Positions 24,785-31,602 of a DNA stretch of 64,000 bases are shown in pieces (position 1 is the stretch's first letter; each line of letters starts with the position of its first letter). The stretch is from an uncultured Fibrobacter sp. (GTDB lineage: Bacteria; Fibrobacterota; Fibrobacteria; Fibrobacterales; Fibrobacteraceae). The stretch is taken from the NCBI GenBank assembly GCA_934700345.1, contig CAKUXP010000001.1, positions 124,001-188,000 of the forward strand. The letters are read 5' to 3'. The notes beneath the pieces were generated by a model. That model made no database searches and was not told the origin of the DNA. It was given only the letters and a program-made list of their open reading frames with translations. Position numbers and translations under genes: made by a program.

Positions 24785-27700
24785 CTAGTTCAGGATGTAG
24801 AATTTCTGTTCTTTCGAGAAGGACTCGCCGGAAACCTTGAGCGTGTATTTGCCGGTGGGGAAGTCCTTCGCCTTGAATTTGAACGTGTATTTCTTTTCGC
24901 TTTCCAGTTCGCGTCCGCACAGTTGCTGGATGAACTTGCCGGACTCGTTGAAAATCTCGATTTTTACGAATTGCGGCTCTCCGATCGTGAGGTCGAAATT
25001 ACAGTCGAGCGAAACGATGTTGATGTTCACCTTGGATAGCGCAATGGCGTTTTCGGTTGCGGCGCCGCTGACCGTGCGGTTCGAATCGAAGTAGCTGATG
25101 TAGAGCGCCGGGGCGAGAGCTTTTCCCGCTTCGCGCGAATAAACATAGTAGTTCGAATCGGACGGGGCGATCGCCGAGAGGATAAACGTAAAAAGCTTTG
25201 ACTTGTGTTTTCGCTTCATGAATTCCGTGAGGCTTGCGCTCTTGAGGAACGAGCCGAACGGCGAGTTCGGGTTGGGGACGATTGTTCCGAGATAGCTCGT
25301 GTAGCGCGGATCGATTCCGCCACCCCGAGATTTTTTTGGAACATAGGCTCCGCCGGGAGCGTTCTGGTTTGCGGGAGCGTTATACCAGTTCAGCTCGGTT
25401 TCCTGCCAGTCCGCGGGGGAGATACCGTCGCCGAAATCCTTGCCCGGTTCTTCGAGAAGCCCGAAGACGTTCCACTTGACGGGTTTCTTCTTGTTCTTGT
25501 AGCGCGGATCTTCCGGGACGGAAAGCTGGAGCGCCGCATCGGAAATAGGTCCGGGAATCGCCGAGACGTCGAACTTGAGGTAGATCTTTGCGCTGGAGCC
25601 TTGCTTGCTGTAGCCTATCTGCAAGAGGGAATCGCCGCCGTGTTCCGTGTACGTGTCGAATTCCGAAACCCAGGTGTCCATGCCGCGTCCCGAGGCTACG
25701 CCGTTTCCGCTGTGGTCCTTGGTTGTCGTGCGAATATCGAAAACATAGATGTGCGCCGTGTCGGCAGACTTGAACTCGCCGTCGTCAGCCGTGAACGAGA
25801 TTCCGTATCTTCCGCTGTAGGAGAACGTGACGTCGGTTTCGTATTCGTTTTCATCGGAGAATACGACGCGCCCCGGACCGCTCAGCTTTTTCCATTGGAC
25901 CGGGTCGCTGCAATAGCCCTTGTTGCCCCGTCCGTCGTCAAAGACCTGGCCGGAAAGCTTCGCCTTGTCGGACTGGAGAAGGATCATGTCTTCTGCTCCT
26001 TCGACTTCGGGCGGTTCGTTTTCGCCGACTTTCGGGACGTAGCCGACGAAGAGCGTCATCATGGTGCCGCCGTCCGGATTCTTGAGCAGACCGCTCGAAG
26101 CGAGCGTCTTGGATTCGCCGTTTCGGGTTTCGATCGCAATTTTCGGGAAGGCGTTCCCCTGGAGAAGCGTTTCGCGGAGGCCTTCGACGGAAAGGCTCGC
26201 GGAGTCGTTTACGAACATCGGTGCGGTCTTCGCCTTGCGGCTCGATATGACGTGGACGCCGAGAAGTTCCGCTTCGCCGCGGTCGCGGTTGAGAAGGACC
26301 GTGTTGCCGTTTTCGGCGGTGAGGCCCAAAATCCAGAGCGTTCCGCCGTTGTTCTCGATTTTCGTCTTGCGGTCGTTGTTCATGTAGAGGCTGCGGGCCC
26401 ATACGTGTTGCAGGTTGATTTCCATGTGGTTTATCGCCACGTCTTCCATGTAGAGGTCGCCTGCGCCTGATTTTGCGCTTGTATAGTCCTTGACTTTCAT
26501 GTTCTTTAGGATGAGTGTCTGGGACGACTTGTGGTAGATGCCCGCGCCGAATTCCCCGAAACGCTCGAACGAGATTTCCTTGAACGCGCTGCCTTCGACG
26601 ATGAACTTTCCGGTTCCGTCGATGGTCGCTTCCGTTCCGATGATTTTCCGGACGCGGTTCCGGATGATGACGTCCCGGTTTATCGTGTAGCGTCCGCCCG
26701 GGGTGAAGTAGATGGTTTCCGCTCCGTCGTCAATCGCCTGCTGGATTGCCTTGGAATCGTCGCTGCCCGTTCCTGTCGTTCCGCCGTAGTCTCCCGCGAT
26801 GCCTACCCACTGGTCGGGCGATTGCTCCATGGGAATGAGCGTTTCGGCGATGGAAAGCTTGAACGAATACTGCGGGGAGTGGCAGAGGTTTGTCGGGATG
26901 TCGGACGAGTATTCGATGATTTCCGGTCCGGAAAGCCCTTCGCCGCTAGCGGGTCCCCTGTCCTCGATCGCCTTCGCATAACGGCTCGTGGCGATGTCTC
27001 TCGCAAAGAGATATCCTTCGTTGTAGATGGCGGGAACCTTGGCCTTTTTCTTTCCCGTGTATTCCAGCGCGCCGCCGATCATCGTGAGCAGGGCGTTTTC
27101 GCCGAAGTTCGCTATCGCGGGAACTTCATTGTGGCTACGGAGGTTGCGGACGGTGAGGACCTGGTCGTGATTCTCGATGCCATATTTTTTTTGCCCGTAG
27201 AGGGTGACGTGCTCGAATGTCATCCCGTACATCGGAAACCCGGTGAGGATTCCCACGTCGAACCCGCGGATTTCCACGTTCTTCACGAGCAGAGGCCCGA
27301 TGCCTTCCGTGTAGTTCATGTCGATGCCCGCGACGCCTGTCCCGTCCCCGGAAAAGATCTTGACGTTCAAAATCGTTCCCTGGTAGTTCGCGTTGAAGCG
27401 GATGCCTATCGCTCCGGGATTTTCCTTGCCGGTGTGGAGCGAAATGTCGCGGATGGCGTTCCGGTTGTGCGGGTAGTTTCCGACGCCCGTGTAGAGCATC
27501 GCGCGCGGAGCGTCCGGGTTGCCGAATCCGTACGAATTGTTCTGGAGAACGAGGTGCGTTCCGCCCACGCTTTCGCCTTGGAGAATTGTCCTGCGGTAGG
27601 AATTTTCATCCTTTTCCGCCTGGGGCCAGCTGAGTTGCCGGGAAATCAGGTAGGTTCCGTTCGGCAGGTAGATGACGTAGTTCCCGTTCGGATGCTCGTC

Positions 27701-27859
27701 GAGCGCCCGTTGGATGATTTCCGTGACATCGGTCTTGCCGTCGGTCTTGGCGTTGTAGGGCGGTTTTGTAACGTCGATGATTCCGGAACCATGCGGAAAC
27801 TGGACCTGCGCAAGGACGGCGAGCGGTAAGAAGAGGACTAGCGCAAACAATCGGAACAA
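24785..27859 (-). CDS. Secreted multidomain pectate-lyase-3/beta-helix protein
   Basis: A 1024-residue secreted protein starting at a TTG with GAGG 6 bases upstream; signal peptide MFRLFALVLFLPLAVLAQ. Two pectate-lyase-3-like (GH55-style) repeats begin IIDVTKPPYNAKTDGKTD (about residue 27) and DYGGTTGTGSDDSKAIQQAI (about residue 360), each with a beta-helix. About residues 620-720 look like an Ig or PKD-like module (ILLQSDKAKLSGQVFDDG). About residues 740-910 resemble a DNRLRE/CBM96-type sandwich (SSAKIYLKFDVSAIPGPISD). The last 90 residues resemble a T9SS C-terminal sorting domain (FVKIEIFNESGKFIQQL ... FPTGKYTLKVSG). I infer a plant polysaccharide target. Catalytic residues were not identified. 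Confidence 0.85.
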   Translation of the reverse strand: MFRLFALVLFLPLAVLAQVQFPHGSGIIDVTKPPYNAKTDGKTDVTEIIQRALDEHPNGNYVIYLPNGTYLISRQLSWPQAEKDENSYRRTILQGESVGGTHLVLQNNSYGFGNPDAPRAMLYTGVGNYPHNRNAIRDISLHTGKENPGAIGIRFNANYQGTILNVKIFSGDGTGVAGIDMNYTEGIGPLLVKNVEIRGFDVGILTGFPMYGMTFEHVTLYGQKKYGIENHDQVLTVRNLRSHNEVPAIANFGENALLTMIGGALEYTGKKKAKVPAIYNEGYLFARDIATSRYAKAIEDRGPASGEGLSGPEIIEYSSDIPTNLCHSPQYSFKLSIAETLIPMEQSPDQWVGIAGDYGGTTGTGSDDSKAIQQAIDDGAETIYFTPGGRYTINRDVIIRNRVRKIIGTEATIDGTGKFIVEGSAFKEISFERFGEFGAGIYHKSSQTLILKNMKVKDYTSAKSGAGDLYMEDVAINHMEINLQHVWARSLYMNNDRKTKIENNGGTLWILGLTAENGNTVLLNRDRGEAELLGVHVISSRKAKTAPMFVNDSASLSVEGLRETLLQGNAFPKIAIETRNGESKTLASSGLLKNPDGGTMMTLFVGYVPKVGENEPPEVEGAEDMILLQSDKAKLSGQVFDDGRGNKGYCSDPVQWKKLSGPGRVVFSDENEYETDVTFSYSGRYGISFTADDGEFKSADTAHIYVFDIRTTTKDHSGNGVASGRGMDTWVSEFDTYTEHGGDSLLQIGYSKQGSSAKIYLKFDVSAIPGPISDAALQLSVPEDPRYKNKKKPVKWNVFGLLEEPGKDFGDGISPADWQETELNWYNAPANQNAPGGAYVPKKSRGGGIDPRYTSYLGTIVPNPNSPFGSFLKSASLTEFMKRKHKSKLFTFILSAIAPSDSNYYVYSREAGKALAPALYISYFDSNRTVSGAATENAIALSKVNINIVSLDCNFDLTIGEPQFVKIEIFNESGKFIQQLCGRELESEKKYTFKFKAKDFPTGKYTLKVSGESFSKEQKFYILN

Positions 27860-27955
27860 GGAAAACCTCGCAAGGGAATATTCTGCCTACAATATAAACT
27901 TTCTTTGGAAAAAGATAGCCCTTTTTTCTGTGGGCGGCGGTGCTTTGGGATACGG

Positions 27956-27979
27956 AAAAAGCCCTGCGCGGAGCAGGGC
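27956..27979 (-). terminator. Intrinsic terminator of argF
   Basis: GCCCTGC-TCCGC-GCAGGGC followed by TTTTT on the minus strand, 22 bases after the argF stop codon. Confidence 0.8.
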
Positions 27980-28001
27980 GAATCGGACGGGACCCGTTCG
28001 G

Positions 28002-28955
28002 CTATTTTCCGAGTTCCGCGGTCGATTTCATCAACTGCCAGAGCACTGCCTTGTGGGCATGGAGGCGGTTTTCCGCTTCTTCGAACGCGAGATTCACCTT
28101 GGAATTGTCCATGACGGAATCCGTGATTTCCTCGCCGCGGTGCGCCGGGAGGCAGTGGCTGACCTTGCAGGTTTCCGGGGCGAGCTTCAAAAGTTCGTCG
28201 TTTATCTGGAATGGCAGGAAATGGTTCTGCTTGGATTCCTTTTCGTCTTCCTGTCCCATGCTGACCCAGACGTCGCTATACAGGATGTCCGCATCCTTGA
28301 CGGCTTCCTTCGGATCGTGGAAGACGCGGTAGGCGGTTCCGCGCTTCTTGAAGAACGGCTCCATTTCGCGGATGACGGATTCCGGCTGCTCGTATCCCTT
28401 GGGACATGCGAGCGTGAAGTTCATGCCGAGCTTTGCGCAGAGGACGAGGAACGAATTGGCTACATTGTTGCCGTCCCCGATAAAGGCGATGGTCTTTCCT
28501 TCGAACGCTCCGAGGTTTTCGCGGATCGTCTCGGCGAAGGCGAAGGCCTGACAGGGGTGGAAATCGTCGGTCAAGGCGTTCACGACCGGAATCGAACCAT
28601 ATTCGGCGAGCTTTTCGACAAGCTCCTGCTTGAAGCAGCGGACGACGAGCGCGTTTACCCAACGGGAGAGGCAGCAGGCGACATCGTGGACGCTTTCGCG
28701 CTTTCCAAGCCCGATGGAGTCCGGAGAAAGCAGGACGGCGGAGCCTCCGAGCTGGTTCATGCCGACCTGGAACGTCGTGATGGTACGGAGCGACGGCTTT
28801 TCAAAGAACATCCCGATGGACTGCCCCTGGAAACGGTCGGAAAAGTGTCCGGCATGGACTTCCTTCTTGAGGCGCATTGCGATTTCGACGGTTTCGAGAA
28901 TGCGTTCCTCGCTCCAGTCGGCGAGGCGTAACAAGTGTTTGCTTCTGTCAATCAT
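28002..28955 (-). CDS. argF: Ornithine carbamoyltransferase
   Basis: Cytoplasmic enzyme of arginine synthesis (carbamoyl phosphate plus ornithine to citrulline), 317 residues. The carbamoyl-phosphate motif is FFEKPSLRTITTFQ, where most OTCases have STRTR. The HPCQ motif is DDFHPCQAFAF, and the ornithine motifs are DVWVSMGQE and HCLPAHRG, which separate it from aspartate carbamoyltransferase. ATG 28955 is chosen because AAAGGA lies 10 bases upstream and the length fits the family; a TTG at 28985 is also in frame. The leader contains a terminator-like hairpin (28977-29016), suggesting attenuation. No other arg gene is near. Confidence 0.92.
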   Translation of the reverse strand: MIDRSKHLLRLADWSEERILETVEIAMRLKKEVHAGHFSDRFQGQSIGMFFEKPSLRTITTFQVGMNQLGGSAVLLSPDSIGLGKRESVHDVACCLSRWVNALVVRCFKQELVEKLAEYGSIPVVNALTDDFHPCQAFAFAETIRENLGAFEGKTIAFIGDGNNVANSFLVLCAKLGMNFTLACPKGYEQPESVIREMEPFFKKRGTAYRVFHDPKEAVKDADILYSDVWVSMGQEDEKESKQNHFLPFQINDELLKLAPETCKVSHCLPAHRGEEITDSVMDNSKVNLAFEEAENRLHAHKAVLWQLMKSTAELGK

Positions 28956-28976
28956 TTTGAGCAGGTCCTTTTTCGG

Positions 28977-29016
28977 AAAAAACAAAAAAACCGGTCCAAA
29001 ATGCTTTGGGCGGGTT
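28977..29016 (-). promoter_or_regulatory. Terminator-like hairpin in the argF leader (possible attenuator)
   Basis: On the minus strand a 12-position stem with two mismatches (arms 29016-29005 and 29000-28989, loop GCATT-like) is followed by T7-G-T6. It ends about 20 bases before the argF ATG and after the candidate promoter TAAATTTG at 29063-29056. Confidence 0.5.
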
Positions 29017-29055
29017 CCGTTTCCCCGAAATGATGGGGATGTCTTCGATTTTCCC

Positions 29056-29063
29056 CAAATTTA
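29056..29063 (-). promoter_or_regulatory. Candidate -7 promoter element of argF (TAAATTTG)
   Basis: TAAATTTG on the minus strand, 100 bases before the argF start; a TATACT hexamer overlaps just upstream (29070-29065). Confidence 0.45.
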
Positions 29064-29097
29064 GTATAAAGTCCCGAATCTTGGCAAGGGAATCCGA

Positions 29098-29961
29098 TTA
29101 GATTGCCGTCAAATAGTAGTTCGGACGGATGCCTAGGAATCTTTCGTCGTCGCCGAGTTCTGCCGCGGGTTCGTTCCGACCGACGAGAAGCGCAGCGTCG
29201 ATTCGTGCGTTCCTTGCACCCCCGATGTCCGTGGCGAGCGTGTCGCCTATCATGACCGTGCGCATGGGGCGGGGAAGCGTCGAAAGCGCTCTGTCGAAAA
29301 TTTGCCGGAAAGGTTTTCCGAAATAGAAGACCCGGGGCTTGGCTTCGAGGTAGAGCCTGTGGGCGTAAGCTCCCGAAACGGCTTCCCGGGGCTTTCCGAT
29401 GCGCGGTGCCCAGGCGTCCGGGTTCAGCACGACGAGCCTTGCGCCCGGGCGTTTCAGGATCTGCACGGCGCGCTCAAAGAGGGTGTCTTCCTTGCCGGTC
29501 GCGGAGACGATGACGGTCGCTTCCGCGGGATTTTCGGAGATATCGACACCGCCCGCTTCGAGAAAGGACGCTCCGCCCGGACGTCCGATATAGAAGGCTT
29601 CGCGGATGCCGTTTTCTTGTGCGAAGGCAGGGAAGAGGCTTCCCGACGAGATGATTTCGGATTCGGCAAAGGGGATCCGCATCCGGGCGAGGCTTTCCAT
29701 GAGCTGTGGAATGCTGGCGGAGGCGGCGTTCGTCACGAGCCTCGTCGGCTTTTTTGTCTCCCGGACCTTTCGGTACATTTCGAGCGCTCCGGGATAGAGG
29801 ACTTCCTTTTGCGCATAGAAAGTCCCGAACGCATCGAAGAAGAACGCTTCATATTTCTGGAGCAGAAAATCGAGCGGGACGCTTTGCGGTTCGCATGGCG
29901 CGGGACGAATGTTTCCGTAGCTGAAATAGTGGGCGTAGATTTCCCGTTCGAATGCTTCCAT
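29098..29961 (-). CDS. HAD-superfamily hydrolase, NagD-like (type IIA)
   Basis: A 287-residue HAD protein with a NagD/PGP-type cap. Motif I is FFFDAFGTFY: the nucleophile aspartate is present but the usual second aspartate (DxD) is phenylalanine, as in some haloacid-dehalogenase-type members. Motif II is LVTNAAS, the lysine motif lies in YFGKPFRQIF, and motif IV is MIGDTLATDIGGARNA. Most phosphatases of this type keep the second aspartate as acid/base, so activity may differ or be weak. The gene starts 21 bases after the end of the upstream unknown gene on the same strand, so they may be co-transcribed. Confidence 0.85.
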   Translation of the reverse strand: MEAFEREIYAHYFSYGNIRPAPCEPQSVPLDFLLQKYEAFFFDAFGTFYAQKEVLYPGALEMYRKVRETKKPTRLVTNAASASIPQLMESLARMRIPFAESEIISSGSLFPAFAQENGIREAFYIGRPGGASFLEAGGVDISENPAEATVIVSATGKEDTLFERAVQILKRPGARLVVLNPDAWAPRIGKPREAVSGAYAHRLYLEAKPRVFYFGKPFRQIFDRALSTLPRPMRTVMIGDTLATDIGGARNARIDAALLVGRNEPAAELGDDERFLGIRPNYYLTAI

Positions 29962-29981
29962 CGGGGTGGGAATCCTTGGCG

Positions 29982-30602
29982 TTAATTTGTGATGATCCCG
30001 TAGTCGCGGCCTTCTGCCGGAACGACTAGCCGCATTTCGGAAAGGGTGCCGATTCTCTCCTTGAGGAGGCTTCTGAAATCTTCGCCGAGTTCCTCTTCGT
30101 TGTCCTGGTCAAGGTTGTAGGCGTAAAAGCTTCCGTCGCCGAAAAGTGTGAAACAGCAGTCCCAGTCGATCTTGGATTTTTCGTCGTCCATGCTTTCGAG
30201 CATCAGGATGGGGCGCGGAGCGGGAATCGGGGCGGCATGTCCGTTTTCGTAGAGAAAATAGTTCCGCGTAATGAGAAGATGTTCTAGGGCCATCGATGGC
30301 TTTGTATCGGAAAACTCGTTTCGCAGACGTCGTATGTTTCCCAGGTCGTCTTCAAAGGGATCCTGAAAGTCCGCGGGGAGGACGATTTGCCAGTAATCGA
30401 ACTTCTTGCCGGATGCGTCAAAGCGTTCCTGCCATTCCCTGGGGGGGGCGGGGCGTGTCATCAGGAAGTCTTCAAACCCGTCGAGGATTTCGTCGAAGCG
30501 GGAGCTGTAGGGCGTTTCGCGCTGGGATTCGATAAGCGAAAGGAGCGAACTGATTTTTTCGTCGGTGGAAAGTTCCCTGGGTTCGTTGGTTTCTTCGGAC
30601 AT
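29982..30602 (-). CDS. Hypothetical acidic cytoplasmic protein
   Basis: A 206-residue acidic protein with no signal peptide or membrane helix; I do not recognise the family. The C-terminal half looks alpha-beta (IDWDCCFTLFGDGSFYAYNL, IGTLSEMRLVVPAEGRDYG). The start is the ATG at 30602, which overlaps the stop of the aspartoacylase gene (TGATG), with GGAGG 7 bases upstream; the ATG at 30608 is too close to that site. Coupling to the aspartoacylase homologue suggests a joint role. Confidence 0.65.
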   Translation of the reverse strand: MSEETNEPRELSTDEKISSLLSLIESQRETPYSSRFDEILDGFEDFLMTRPAPPREWQERFDASGKKFDYWQIVLPADFQDPFEDDLGNIRRLRNEFSDTKPSMALEHLLITRNYFLYENGHAAPIPAPRPILMLESMDDEKSKIDWDCCFTLFGDGSFYAYNLDQDNEEELGEDFRSLLKERIGTLSEMRLVVPAEGRDYGIITN

Positions 30603-31495
30603 CACCATTCCTCCGAGGTCTTGACGGTGAGGCTCATCGCGAGCCTTTTTTCGTAATAGGCGCTTTCATCGATAAAGATTGGCCAGACACTGCATTCGCC
30701 TTCGTAAGGGACGGGTCTGTAGTCGAAGGTCTGGAAAAGCGGATCTCCGGGTTTGACTTCGCCGTAGTCTCCGTTTCTCCGGTCCGGGTGGATCATTGCC
30801 GTAATATGCCCGAACTTGTCCCGCGGATAGTCAATGTCCCTGTATTGCGTGTAGATATCGACTTTTCTTCTCGGCTTTTTCTGGAGCGAGCCAGCGTTCC
30901 ATTCCTCGGCGAGTTCGAGGTAGCGGAGGACGACCTGCTCGGTCTCCCGAAAAAGTTTTGCGTCGATCGTGCCGTGCGGCTGCGGACCGACTTCGAGGCA
31001 GATGTCCGCCTTGGCGATTGTCCCGAAGTAGGGGGATTCGCTACGTTCTTCCGGCTGGTAATAAATGTGGGCGTTCGGAAATTCGTTGGCGAGTTCCGCG
31101 CTTGCCCGCATCGTGAAGGGGTCGCGCGCGGAGAGAATCAGGCAGATCCCCATGTTTGCAGTCGTGTTGTGGATGTCTATCAACAGATCGGTCCGGGTGT
31201 CCCGGCCTTTGGGACCGAATCTTTTGTTCAGTTCCTGTGCACGGCGGATTTCGTATGCTCCCGGGGATTCGAGGGAAAGGAGGCTTTCGGCAAAGCTTCT
31301 GTTCAGGTCGAGATCGATGTATCGGCGACAGGCTTCGGTCGCTTCGATGTTCGTATGGACCAGGGTGATTTTTGCGGACGGGCATCTGTCTGCGTAGCAC
31401 TTGCTGTCGATAGCCCATTTTTCGTAGAGCTTGATTCCGGTGAGTTCGTTGCCGTGGGTGCCGCCGGCGATGATGATTGTCTTGATTGAATCCAT
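30602..31495 (-). CDS. Aspartoacylase homologue (ASPA/succinylglutamate desuccinylase family)
   Basis: A 297-residue zinc carboxypeptidase-like protein that matches the animal aspartoacylase (N-acetyl-L-aspartate to aspartate and acetate) more closely than AstE. The zinc motif GGTHGNELTG (His and Glu) is near residue 12. IDLDLNRSF, DIHNTTANMGICL and LEVGPQPHG carry the substrate-arginine and catalytic Glu positions. The C-terminal ITAMIHPDRRNGDYG and DESAYYEKRLAM are also shared with ASPA. TATAAT lies 7 bases before the ATG with no clear ribosome-binding site. The natural substrate in this organism is not known. Confidence 0.85.
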   Translation of the reverse strand: MDSIKTIIIAGGTHGNELTGIKLYEKWAIDSKCYADRCPSAKITLVHTNIEATEACRRYIDLDLNRSFAESLLSLESPGAYEIRRAQELNKRFGPKGRDTRTDLLIDIHNTTANMGICLILSARDPFTMRASAELANEFPNAHIYYQPEERSESPYFGTIAKADICLEVGPQPHGTIDAKLFRETEQVVLRYLELAEEWNAGSLQKKPRRKVDIYTQYRDIDYPRDKFGHITAMIHPDRRNGDYGEVKPGDPLFQTFDYRPVPYEGECSVWPIFIDESAYYEKRLAMSLTVKTSEEW

Positions 31496-31501
31496 ACCGC
31501 C

Positions 31502-31508
31502 TATTATA
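31502..31508 (-). promoter_or_regulatory. TATAAT element 7 bases before the aspartoacylase ATG
   Basis: On the minus strand TATAATAGGCGGTATG: a consensus -10 hexamer (31508-31503) is separated from the ATG by only 7 bases, which would put the start of transcription at or near the ATG. Confidence 0.5.
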
Positions 31509-31602
31509 CTAAAATTAGAGGAAAAATAAAAAATGACCTACCGGTTGAACCTTCTTTCCGTGTTCCGTTTGCCGCATTCCTATCGATGCATTCTAGTCTT
31601 CA

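Noticed and set aside
25205..27829. Two long plus-strand open frames opposite the pectate-lyase-like gene
   Set aside because: They are antisense to a gene with signal peptide, repeats and T9SS-like end, and show arginine-rich and valine-rich shadow composition.
31533..31602. Short plus-strand frame in the gap after the aspartoacylase gene
   Set aside because: It has no ribosome-binding site, continues into the UvrA-like gene on the other strand and has no conserved features.
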